This document shows positions 1 to 5,582 of a stretch of 5,582 bases of DNA, piece by piece. The position numbers were made by a program, and so were the translations under genes. This DNA is from an uncultured Atopobium sp. (GTDB lineage Bacteria; Actinomycetota; Coriobacteriia; Coriobacteriales; Atopobiaceae): positions 1-5,582 of the forward strand of contig USKU01000076.1 in NCBI GenBank assembly GCA_900555335.1, in the 5' to 3' direction. Under the pieces are notes generated by a model. It was not told the DNA's origin, did no database searches, and was given only the letters and a program-made list of their open reading frames with translations. Every line of letters starts with the position of its first letter. Within the stretch, counting starts at the first letter, position 1.

Positions 1-619
1 CCAGCATTACCTCACACGAGCCTTTAACCTCAAGCGCAAAGTCACAGCAGGTACGAATGATATTATGGGGGCCTTTAACGGTTGTCTTGAGTCCGTCCTC
101 ATTCAAACCACAGGTTGGCCAAGTAGACTGATCTACTCGCTCGGAAATTTTAGTAGTGTCTACCACAACCTGAATAACCGAACCAAGTCCCGGAGCAGAA
201 GCCACAACCTGAGCTGATTCACAGTTTTCTTTGATGGAATAGAGAGCCATGCCTCGGCCATGAATTCCCCAACGGTCCATATGCATGCTCTCAAGCTTTG
301 AAGTTACACGAGCTTCAAAGATTTTCTCCTGCATGTCTTTTGGAATGCCCTGACCATCATCAAGTATGGTGATAGTTCTAAGCGTACCTTCTTTTGATGT
401 TGCAACATAAATATGACGAGCGCCAGCATCGCGAGAATTACGTAAGAGCTCAATAACAATATCTTCTACCGAACGGATATCGTGCTTTGCCTGTCTACGC
501 TCTGCCTCTGCTACGCGTAAACGAACGTACCCCGCGCCGAGGGATTCCTCGACACGGAGTGCGCGCTCACCTCCCATGGAGGCGACAAAACCTGTTAAGT
601 CAGTAGAAGTGGCTGCCAT
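1..619 (-). CDS. Stand-alone GHKL-family ATPase (MutL/Hsp90/histidine-kinase-type ATP-binding fold), 3' end beyond window
   Basis: The frame is open from an ATG at 619 to the left edge, giving 206 codons with no stop, so the C-terminus is missing. Three GHKL ATP-binding motifs are visible in order. The N box is ELLRNSRDAGA at residues 57-67, with E57, N61 and D64. The G1 motif is DDGQGIP at 87-93. The glycine-rich G2/lid segment is GIHGRGMA at 118-125. The N box resembles the ELxxNSxDAGA form of MutL and Hsp90 more than that of typical sensor kinases. There is no membrane segment and no HisKA phosphoacceptor helix before the ATP-binding fold, so it is probably a soluble ATPase and not a sensor kinase. 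The ATG lies three bases after the rny stop codon and has only a weak Shine-Dalgarno (AAG inside the rny end), which suggests translational coupling to RNase Y. An in-frame ATG at codon 15 has no better ribosome site. The fold is clear, but the substrate and role are unknown to me. Confidence 0.85.
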   Translation of the reverse strand, partial: MAATSTDLTGFVASMGGERALRVEESLGAGYVRLRVAEAERRQAKHDIRSVEDIVIELLRNSRDAGARHIYVATSKEGTLRTITILDDGQGIPKDMQEKIFEARVTSKLESMHMDRWGIHGRGMALYSIKENCESAQVVASAPGLGSVIQVVVDTTKISERVDQSTWPTCGLNEDGLKTTVKGPHNIIRTCCDFALEVKGSCEVML

Positions 620-622
620 AAA

Positions 623-2176
623 TTACTTAGCAACATCCACAGCACGAGACTCGCGAATAACAACAACGCGAACCTGTCCTGGATATTCCATCTCATCCTC
701 AATCTGCTTAGCAATATCGTGAGCAAGAACAGTTGCCTCGGAATCGCTAATCATCTGAGGCTCAACCATCACGTGAAGCTCACGGCCAGCCTGCATTGCG
801 TAAGTACGCTCAACACCCTCGTGCGCATTAGAGATAGCCTCAAGCTTCTCAAGGCGCTTGATGTAGTTCTCAGCAGACTCACGACGAGCACCAGGACGTG
901 CAGCAGAAATAGCGTCTGCAGCCATAACAAGCATGTCAAGCACGGTGTTTGGCTCAATATCTGCGTGGTGAGCTTCAATAGCGTGAACAATCTCAGGACG
1001 CTCACCATGGCGACGAGCAAGATCTGCACCAATTACAGCGTGTGGACCCTCAACCTCGTGGTCAATTGCCTTACCAAGGTCATGAAGCAGACCAGCGCGC
1101 TTAGCTGGAGCAGGCTCAAGGCCAAGCTCTTCAGCCATAATGCCGCAAAGAACCGCAACCTGAACAGAATGTGCTAGAACATTCTGACCATAAGAAGTGC
1201 GATAACGAAGCTTACCAAGGGTCTTAACAATCTCTGGATGAAGATCGTGAATACCACAATCAAATGCAGCTTGCTCTCCTGCTTCAAGAACACGCTCATT
1301 TACAAGTGCTTCTGCTTTCTTATAGAGCTCCTCAATACGTGCTGGATGAATACGACCATCAGCAATGAGATTTTCTAGAGCAACACGAGCGGTCTCACGA
1401 CGAACTGGATCAAAGCTGGAAAGAACAACTGTCTCTGGAGTATCGTCAATAACAAGAGAAACGCCAGATACTTGCTCAAAAGTACGAATGTTTCTACCCT
1501 CACGTCCAATAATCCTACCCTTTAAGTCATCAGATGGGATATGAACAGAAGTAACAGTAATCTCAGACGCCTGATCAGCGGCAACACGCTGAATAGCAGT
1601 AGAAATAATCTCACGAGCGGTTTTATCTGCCTGAGCACGAACACGCTGCTCAGACTCACGAAGAATCATAGCCTCATCGCGAACGCTTTCTGAGCGTACA
1701 CGAGAAAGAAGCTCATCATGAGCCTCATCTTTAGTGAGGTTGGCAATACGCTCAAGCTCTTGAGACTGCTGAGCGACAAGAGAATCAAGGTCATTCTTAC
1801 GACGATCAAGCTGGCCTTGAAGACTGGAAAGCTGGTGCTCACGTTTTTCTAGAGCATCAGTGCGATGGTCAAGAGACTCTTCACGTTGAAGAATGCGGTT
1901 CTCCATGCTACGAAGCTCACTTTTGCGCTTCTTCTCTTCTGCTTCAGCAAGCTGCTTAAGTTGAAGGACTTCCTCCTTAGCCTCAAGAACAGCTTCTTTC
2001 TTTACTGTTTCTGCCTGACGGGCTGCCTCAGAAGCAATTCGCTCTGCATTGATCTGTGCATCTTTAAGCTGCTGTTCAGCTGTCTTAATCTTTGAATTAC
2101 TAATGTTAGAGAGTACGCCATAGGCTAGACCTACTCCCACAATGAGGCAAACAATGCCTACTGCTGCTAATTCCAT
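623..2176 (-). CDS. rny: Ribonuclease Y (membrane-anchored endoribonuclease)
   Basis: RNase Y is the main endonuclease that starts mRNA decay in many Gram-positive bacteria, working at the inner face of the membrane. The 517-residue protein is close to the 520 residues of the B. subtilis enzyme and looks complete. In order it has an N-terminal transmembrane helix (about residues 3-23), a long charged coiled coil (about 25-190), a KH RNA-binding domain (about 207-270) with the loop GREG at 224-227, and an HD domain. The HD metal and catalytic residues are all present: H336, the HD pair H365-D366, H379, H403-H404 and D421. The ATG at 2176 is preceded at 5 bp by GAGGAG (2187-2182), and the hydrophobic anchor begins directly after it, which supports this start. 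The gene has its own promoter and long leader, and a GHKL ATPase gene follows after 3 bp. No residue that matters appears to be lost. Confidence 0.97.
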   Translation of the reverse strand: MELAAVGIVCLIVGVGLAYGVLSNISNSKIKTAEQQLKDAQINAERIASEAARQAETVKKEAVLEAKEEVLQLKQLAEAEEKKRKSELRSMENRILQREESLDHRTDALEKREHQLSSLQGQLDRRKNDLDSLVAQQSQELERIANLTKDEAHDELLSRVRSESVRDEAMILRESEQRVRAQADKTAREIISTAIQRVAADQASEITVTSVHIPSDDLKGRIIGREGRNIRTFEQVSGVSLVIDDTPETVVLSSFDPVRRETARVALENLIADGRIHPARIEELYKKAEALVNERVLEAGEQAAFDCGIHDLHPEIVKTLGKLRYRTSYGQNVLAHSVQVAVLCGIMAEELGLEPAPAKRAGLLHDLGKAIDHEVEGPHAVIGADLARRHGERPEIVHAIEAHHADIEPNTVLDMLVMAADAISAARPGARRESAENYIKRLEKLEAISNAHEGVERTYAMQAGRELHVMVEPQMISDSEATVLAHDIAKQIEDEMEYPGQVRVVVIRESRAVDVAK

Positions 2177-2216
2177 ACCTACTCCTCAAATGGCGATTAC
2201 AAAAGTGTTCAGGAGA

Positions 2217-2240
2217 CTTTAGACACAACAGTATCTAAAG
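2217..2240 (-). repeat. 10-bp hairpin upstream of the rny ribosome-binding site
   Basis: On the coding strand CTTTAGATAC and GTGTCTAAAG flank a TGTT loop and pair over ten positions with one G-U wobble. It ends about 30 nt before the GAGGAG ribosome site. No T-tract follows, so it is unlikely to stop transcription. It could be a translational control element or a cleavage target, but its function is not shown by the sequence. Confidence 0.6.
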
Positions 2241-2319
2241 AACCCGCCATGAGCAGGATTCATTGGCTGGTCATGCCACATGCAGAGATAGATCAAATGT
2301 ATGAGATACCTACTGTATA

Positions 2320-2358
2320 CGTGACGCTGGTTGCCCAGCGGAAATGAGCCTATTCACG
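2320..2358 (-). repeat. Two-part stem with GCAA tetraloop at the predicted rny transcript 5' end
   Basis: The inner stem CGCTGG/CCAGCG (6 perfect GC-rich pairs) closes on a GCAA tetraloop. The outer stem CGTGA/TCACG (5 perfect pairs) could stack beneath it, leaving 13 unpaired bases on the 5' side. It begins within a few bases of the predicted transcription start. A 5'-terminal hairpin of this kind commonly protects RNA ends or acts as a regulatory aptamer; which applies here is unknown. Confidence 0.55.
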
Positions 2359-2366
2359 GCATATTT

Positions 2367-2395
2367 ATCGTATAGAGCATTGTAACTTTTGTCAA
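2367..2395 (-). promoter_or_regulatory. Housekeeping-sigma promoter for rny
   Basis: On the minus strand a perfect -35 box TTGACA (2395-2390) and a -10 box TACGAT (2372-2367) are separated by the ideal 17 bp. The predicted start is near 2360. It lies in the 283-bp gap between recX and rny, so rny and the downstream ATPase can be transcribed independently of the recA promoter. Confidence 0.85.
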
Positions 2396-2459
2396 TAAAT
2401 AGCAGGTAGGAAAAGTAAAGTACATCAATACAACAGACTTATAAGCTAAGCAAATATAA

Positions 2460-3134
2460 TCATTCAGATGTGGCGTTTTCATCCAAAATCTTTTTAGCAA
2501 CAGATGATGCTATAGAAAATGAATATCCCTTTGTGGCGAGAAACCTGACAAGTTTCTCATAATCATTTTTTCCCGACAGGTGTTTTCTCTGGGCCAAAGA
2601 ATACGCAACTTCAAATTCATCCACATCAGAAAAATAAACGTCAGGCCATCCAGGGAGTGTCTCAACTTCAATCCCTTTTTTAGAAATTTCAGTTTTAATT
2701 TTAAGAGGACCCCAGCCTTGCGAAATTTTAGAACGTATATAGACGTCTGCAAAACGACTGTCATTAATCAAACCAACTTCAACAGCCCTCTGCACTGCAG
2801 GGTCTCTTACATTCTTCTGATAGCCATCAAGCATGAGCTTTTTTTGAAGCTCAGCTGTAGAGTAGTCCCTTTTTACAATCAAAGCCTCAATACGAGCTTT
2901 AATACACTGCGTTGAAATCTCTTTTAACTCATACAGAAACTCATTACGAGAGGAAGGGGAAAAAACACCATCTTTCTCTTTGTTCTGAAGAGCACGAGCT
3001 ACTGTTGGAGGGACAAAGAATTCCTCCGTCCCTCCAACTTCAGTTTCTAAAAGTATCTTTGCTTTAGGCTTTGCCTGACCTAGAACTGCCTGTTTCTTTT
3101 TTGGAAGCTCAATCGACCAAGAAATTTCTGACAT
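2460..3134 (-). CDS. recX: Regulatory protein RecX (modulator of RecA)
   Basis: RecX binds RecA filaments and modulates, usually limits, filament growth and RecA ATPase and coprotease activity. The protein has 224 residues. The RecX helical repeats start at about residue 75 and include RDYSTAELQKKL (89-100), a VEVGLINDSRFAD stretch (118-130), and the GWGPLKIKTEISKKGI segment (140-155), typical of the family core. A lower-similarity C-terminal repeat runs to the end. The first 70 or so residues do not look like the core, making the protein longer than the E. coli form (166 residues) but within the range of Gram-positive forms such as B. subtilis (264). The ATG overlaps the recA stop codon (TAATG), so translation is probably coupled and SOS control shared. 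I see no convincing terminator after it. Confidence 0.93.
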   Translation of the reverse strand: MSEISWSIELPKKKQAVLGQAKPKAKILLETEVGGTEEFFVPPTVARALQNKEKDGVFSPSSRNEFLYELKEISTQCIKARIEALIVKRDYSTAELQKKLMLDGYQKNVRDPAVQRAVEVGLINDSRFADVYIRSKISQGWGPLKIKTEISKKGIEVETLPGWPDVYFSDVDEFEVAYSLAQRKHLSGKNDYEKLVRFLATKGYSFSIASSVAKKILDENATSE

Positions 3135-4222
3135 TATTCAGCAGAATCTTCCGTTGCAACCGGAGTACCAACTTCAGAATCTTCATCAAATACAAGGCCA
3201 CAAGCAACTCGTACTTTGTGATCAATCTCTTCCATGAGATCTGGATTGGCAGTAAGGAAAGATTTAGCTGCTTCTCTACCCTGGCCAAGACGCTCACCCT
3301 CATAGGTGAACCAAGCTCCAGACTTGTTAACAATCTCAAAATCAACAGCCATATCAAGAATGGAACCCTCTTTGGAGATGCCTTGACCGTACATAATGTC
3401 AAACTCAGCAACCTTAAAAGGCGGAGCAACCTTGTTCTTTACAACCTTAACGCGAACACGGTTACCAACGTTTTCTCCGTTAACCTTAATGCTATCAACA
3501 CGGCGAATATCCATACGGACAGTAGAAAAGAACTTAAGAGCCCTACCACCAGAAGTGGTCTCTGGGCTTCCAAACATAACGCCAATCTTCTCTCTAAGTT
3601 GGTTAATGAAAATACAAAGCGTATTAGACTTTGAAAGAGAGCCAGCTAACTTACGGAGAGCTTGACTCATGAGACGAGCCTGAAGACCAACGCTAGAATC
3701 GCCGATTTCTCCCTCAATCTCTGCACGAGGAACAAGAGCAGCAACGGAGTCTACAACTACAACATCAATGGCGCCTGAGCGAACAAGCATGTCGCAAATC
3801 TCTAAAGCCTGCTCACCAGTATCTGGCTGAGAAATTAAAACATCATCAATATCAACGCCAATACGAGCCGCATAACCTGGGTCTAGTGCGTGCTCTGCGT
3901 CAATAAAGGCAACAACACCACCGAGAGCCTGAGCTTCTGCAAGAATTTCTAGAGAAAGAGTTGTCTTACCAGAGGACTCTGGGCCATAAATCTCTACGAT
4001 ACGGCCGCGAGGAACGCCGCCAATACCCAATGCTGCATCAAGAGCAAGTGAGCCAGTTGGAATAGCCTGAATATCAAAGGCAGGACCACCCTCACCTAAA
4101 CGCATAATTGCACCAGCACCAAATTTCTTCTCAATTTCTGCGGTGGTTGAAGAGATAACCTCATCCCTCTCATCACCAGTAGTACGAGCTTTGATCTCTT
4201 TTGAAACTGCCTTTTTAGCCAT
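3134..4222 (-). CDS. recA: Recombinase RecA
   Basis: RecA forms ATP-dependent filaments on single-stranded DNA, catalyses strand exchange and stimulates LexA self-cleavage in the SOS response. The 362-residue protein is full length. It shows the Walker A motif GPESSGKTT (80-88, K86), the catalytic glutamate E110 in DAEHALD, Walker B VVVVDS (D158), and the L2 DNA-binding loop beginning NQLREKIG (207-214, Q208). All are offset by 14 from the E. coli numbering (K72, E96, D144, Q194), because the N-terminus is longer. The C-terminal tail is acidic, as usual. The ATG at 4222 has an excellent ribosome site, AAGGAGT (4233-4227). The upstream promoter carries an SOS box, and recX follows with a one-base overlap. 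Confidence 0.99.
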   Translation of the reverse strand: MAKKAVSKEIKARTTGDERDEVISSTTAEIEKKFGAGAIMRLGEGGPAFDIQAIPTGSLALDAALGIGGVPRGRIVEIYGPESSGKTTLSLEILAEAQALGGVVAFIDAEHALDPGYAARIGVDIDDVLISQPDTGEQALEICDMLVRSGAIDVVVVDSVAALVPRAEIEGEIGDSSVGLQARLMSQALRKLAGSLSKSNTLCIFINQLREKIGVMFGSPETTSGGRALKFFSTVRMDIRRVDSIKVNGENVGNRVRVKVVKNKVAPPFKVAEFDIMYGQGISKEGSILDMAVDFEIVNKSGAWFTYEGERLGQGREAAKSFLTANPDLMEEIDHKVRVACGLVFDEDSEVGTPVATEDSAE

Positions 4223-4233
4223 GAATACTCCTT
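4223..4233 (-). promoter_or_regulatory. Strong ribosome-binding site of recA
   Basis: AAGGAGT lies 4 bp before the ATG at 4222 and fits high-level translation. It settles the recA start against the longer upstream reading frame. Confidence 0.85.
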
Positions 4234-4251
4234 GCTCTTTCTGATATCACG

Positions 4252-4280
4252 ATAATATAAGAACAGACGTTCTATGTCAA
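4252..4280 (-). promoter_or_regulatory. recA promoter
   Basis: On the minus strand TTGACA (4280-4275) and TATTAT (4257-4252) are separated by exactly 17 bp, close to the sigma-70/sigma-A consensus. The predicted start near 4247-4245 gives a short leader of about 24 nt. The SOS box occupies most of the spacer, so repressor binding would block RNA polymerase directly. Confidence 0.92.
4260..4273. promoter_or_regulatory. LexA (SOS) operator in the recA promoter spacer
   Basis: AGAAC-N4-GTTCT is a perfect 5-bp-arm palindrome matching the GAAC-N4-GTTC core of Gram-positive LexA/DinR boxes. It sits wholly between the -35 and -10 boxes of the recA promoter. It implies LexA repression of recA and recX, relieved after DNA damage. 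The lexA gene itself is not in the window. Confidence 0.88.
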
Positions 4281-4400
4281 CGTCAAACAAATACTCTATA
4301 GAGCTAATTTGTCATAATTCTTACTGATGTTTTTCTACTCTTTACCACTGATTATTTGTGTAATGGCTTGAAACTTAGTATAAGCCCAGTGCACAGATGT

Positions 4401-4436
4401 AAAAATTAAGGTCCAAAACCTATATGCTTTAGACCT
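4401..4436 (-). terminator. Rho-independent terminator after cinA
   Basis: On the minus strand AGGTCTAAAG (4436-4427) pairs with TTTTGGACCT (4418-4409) over ten positions, including two G-U pairs, around an 8-nt loop. It is followed by TTAATTTTT. It starts 19 bp after the cinA stop codon and so separates the pgsA-cinA transcript from the SOS-controlled recA unit. The roughly 120 bp between it and the recA -35 box contain no gene or clear site apart from a small palindrome at 4294-4303. Confidence 0.8.
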
Positions 4437-4454
4437 CCCTATTAAAATCGAATT

Positions 4455-4952
4455 TTAAGCCTTCACAATTGCTTCATGAATTAAGTGCAAAGCCTGCAAA
4501 ACAGCAGCTTCTCGCACCTGTTCTCTATTACCAGAAAAATGTTTACAGACCGTATAGGTAAAGTTTTTGCTGTTAATACCAAACCAAACTGTTCCAACTG
4601 GTTTACCAGGCTCTTCTCCTGTTGGTCCTGCTATTCCTGTAACGGAAACTGCAATATCTGATCCAATAACGTCTCTAACGCCCGAAGCCATTTGAGCTGC
4701 GCAGGGCTCAGAAACAGCGCCAAGGGACGGTTCATCAAAAATGTCTTTTGAAACGCCTAATACCTTTTGCTTAATCTCAATGGTATAGCTTACAACAGAG
4801 CCCTTAAGTACGCTTGATGATCCAGAGATAGCTGTAAGAGCGCCTGCAACAAGTCCTCCCGTACAAGACTCGGCTGAAGCTACGGTAATACCTGATACAA
4901 GGGCATCTGAAATAACACTTTGAGCTTCTTTGAGAACTTCTTCAGAGAACAT
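4455..4952 (-). CDS. pncC: Nicotinamide-nucleotide amidohydrolase, CinA C-terminal family (PncC)
   Basis: This family deamidates nicotinamide mononucleotide to nicotinate mononucleotide, recycling NAD by-products from reactions such as those of DNA ligase. The 165-residue protein is a single-domain form, the size of E. coli PncC. It shows AESCTGG (27-33, likely nucleophile S29), the GSVVSY...K segment (51-61, Y56 and K61 likely catalytic by family), and the VTGIAGPTGEEPGKPVGTVWF region (104-124). The N-terminal COG1058 domain of full-length CinA is absent. The ATG at 4952 was chosen because AAGGAAG lies just before it. The frame runs a further 11 codons to a TTG at 4985, but that has no ribosome site and overlaps the upstream hairpin region. 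It lies 62 bp after pgsA, probably in one transcript. The symbol cinA is often used for such genes next to recA. Confidence 0.92.
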   Translation of the reverse strand: MFSEEVLKEAQSVISDALVSGITVASAESCTGGLVAGALTAISGSSSVLKGSVVSYTIEIKQKVLGVSKDIFDEPSLGAVSEPCAAQMASGVRDVIGSDIAVSVTGIAGPTGEEPGKPVGTVWFGINSKNFTYTVCKHFSGNREQVREAAVLQALHLIHEAIVKA

Positions 4953-4955
4953 GAT

Positions 4956-4962
4956 CTTCCTT
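4956..4962 (-). promoter_or_regulatory. Ribosome-binding site that fixes the cinA/pncC start
   Basis: AAGGAAG lies 3 bp upstream of the ATG at 4952 (GGA core about 5-6 bp away). It favours this start over the TTG 33 bases upstream, which lacks any purine-rich site. Confidence 0.7.
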
Positions 4963-4987
4963 ACTTTTAATAAGATTTGATACAAAT

Positions 4988-5010
4988 ATGGCGCCTCAGA
5001 GAGACGCCAT
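4988..5010 (-). other. Strong hairpin between pgsA and cinA (weak terminator or processing site)
   Basis: ATGGCGTCTC and GAGGCGCCAT pair over ten positions with one G-U pair around a TCT loop, starting 4 bases after the pgsA stop codon. Flanking ACAA and TTGT bases could extend it past a one-base bulge. Only ATATTTGTA follows, a poor U-run, so full termination is doubtful. Partial attenuation or protection of the pgsA mRNA 3' end is possible. Confidence 0.6.
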
Positions 5011-5014
5011 CTTG

Positions 5015-5582
5015 TTAAACTTCAGCAATGTATTGCCAAGACTTTACAAAGTAGTCAATTCCTGACCAGGCCGTTAAAACTACTGCAACCCACATAGATG
5101 CGTTGAAGATAAAGAGTAAAACATCCTGAATCATTCCACCAGGAATACTAGGCAAGAAGAGTAAACCGCAGATAGCAACCATAGTTGTTGCGGTCTTCCA
5201 CTTACCCAAGTCAGAAGCTGCAATAACAACTCCCTTTGAAGCAACAACCATCCTAAGGCCCGATACCAAAAACTCACGTGCAACAATCACTAAAAGCACC
5301 CAAGGAGAAACCATATGCCACTCTAGAAGTACAAAAAGAGCTACAACAACAGCGAGTTTATCGGCAATTGGATCTAAGAACTTGCCAAAGGTAGTAATTT
5401 CATTTCTACTACGGGCAAGGTAACCATCAAGCTTATCGGTCAAAGAAATGACAACATAGCCGATAAAAACAAGAAAAGCTCCAAGTTTAAAACCAGGTGT
5501 TGCCAGAGAATCTGCCAGAGATACACCTAAAAGCTGCGCCAAAAGAAGCCAAAAGGGCACTAAGGCCACACGAGCACAGGTA
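5015..5582 (-). CDS. pgsA: CDP-diacylglycerol--glycerol-3-phosphate 3-phosphatidyltransferase (PgsA), 5' end beyond window
   Basis: PgsA joins glycerol-3-phosphate to CDP-diacylglycerol to make phosphatidylglycerophosphate, the committed step to phosphatidylglycerol and cardiolipin, in the cytoplasmic membrane. The frame is open to the right edge, with 188 complete codons visible. The first residues, TCARVALVP, match the usual N-terminal TxxRxxxxP of the family, so only about ten residues should be missing. The GTG at 5569 lies inside this motif and is not the real start. The CDP-alcohol phosphotransferase signature is intact: D49xxDG53xxAR57, then G66xxxD70xxxD74, numbered from the first full codon. 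Several hydrophobic segments follow, as expected for a polytopic enzyme. Another enzyme of the same fold, such as a phosphatidylinositolphosphate synthase, is less likely given the cinA-recA neighbourhood and sequence style. Confidence 0.93.
   Translation of the reverse strand, partial: TCARVALVPFWLLLAQLLGVSLADSLATPGFKLGAFLVFIGYVVISLTDKLDGYLARSRNEITTFGKFLDPIADKLAVVVALFVLLEWHMVSPWVLLVIVAREFLVSGLRMVVASKGVVIAASDLGKWKTATTMVAICGLLFLPSIPGGMIQDVLLFIFNASMWVAVVLTAWSGIDYFVKSWQYIAEV

Larger units (their letters stand above)
2177..2360 (-). other. Long structured 5' leader of rny
   Basis: If transcription starts about 7 bases after the -10 box, the rny mRNA carries a leader of roughly 180 nt. The extreme 5' end can fold as CGTGA (2358-2354), a 13-nt one-sided bulge, then CGCTGG-GCAA-CCAGCG (2340-2325, a 6-bp stem closed by a GNRA tetraloop), then TCACG (2324-2320) pairing back to the first strand. 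About 40 nt before the start codon there is a 10-bp hairpin (2217-2240, TGTT loop, one G-U pair). A weaker CCTGC/GCGGG stem lies at about 2244-2258. The last hairpin has no U-run after it, so it is not an obvious terminator. I do not recognise a named riboswitch or T-box. Autoregulation by RNase Y, as RNase E does through its own leader, is a guess. Confidence 0.5.

Noticed and set aside
719..1177. Plus-strand open frame of 152 codons inside rny
   Set aside because: It lies antisense to a complete, well-conserved RNase Y gene, its protein has no recognisable motif, and no ribosome site precedes it.
640..1700. Recurrent ctcacgacgagc-like plus-strand words suggesting a repeat array
   Set aside because: They are scattered, irregularly spaced and fit codon bias for Arg, Glu and Ala in the RNase Y coding strand, so this is not a CRISPR or tandem repeat.
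2219..2263. 14-residue leader reading frame (MNPAHGGFFRYCCV) upstream of rny
   Set aside because: It has no ribosome-binding site and no run of a regulatory amino acid, and its end is part of the 10-bp hairpin. It is likely chance.
3071..3634. Plus-strand open frame of 187 codons across recX and recA
   Set aside because: It is antisense to two real genes and its composition reflects their codon use; no promoter or domain supports it.
4258..4286. Second recA promoter using TTGACG at 4286-4281
   Set aside because: At 17 bp spacing it reaches TTCTTA, a poor -10 box. The TTGACA/TATTAT pair is far better.
4953..4985. Extended cinA/pncC start at a TTG
   Set aside because: There is no Shine-Dalgarno before the TTG, whereas the internal ATG at 4952 has AAGGAAG and gives the usual family length.
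5567..5569. GTG as the pgsA start
   Set aside because: The frame continues to the window edge and the residues before it (TCAR) are part of the conserved N-terminal TxxRxxxxP motif.

Overview
All six genes in this window read leftward (minus strand). In transcription order, from right to left, they are pgsA (cut by the right edge), a short cinA/pncC, recA, recX, rny (RNase Y), and a GHKL-type ATPase gene cut by the left edge. Base composition is moderately AT-rich. This is conserved chromosomal housekeeping DNA. I see no insertion sequence, phage gene, tRNA, rRNA or CRISPR array. The order pgsA-cinA-recA-recX-rny occurs in Firmicutes and Actinobacteria. The moderate GC, the SOS box of the Gram-positive GAAC-N4-GTTC type and the protein flavour suggest a low-GC actinobacterium of the Coriobacteriia (Atopobium/Lancefieldella-like). 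That placement is inference from memory, not from a search.

Right part (4401-5582): pgsA makes phosphatidylglycerophosphate, the precursor of phosphatidylglycerol. It is followed, across a 62-bp gap containing a strong hairpin, by a stand-alone CinA C-terminal (NMN amidohydrolase) gene. A well-formed intrinsic terminator lies 19 bp past the cinA stop codon.

Middle (2460-4280): recA has its own promoter (TTGACA, 17-bp spacer, TATTAT), and a perfect palindromic LexA/SOS box fills the spacer. The recA stop and recX start overlap (TAATG), so the recombinase and its modulator form a damage-inducible, translationally coupled pair.

Left part (1-2400): rny has a second near-consensus promoter (TTGACA, 17 bp, TACGAT). 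The predicted leader is about 180 nt and is rich in hairpins. A soluble GHKL ATPase with a MutL/Hsp90-like N box starts three bases after the rny stop codon. This gene pair and its leader are the least explained and most interesting part of the window.
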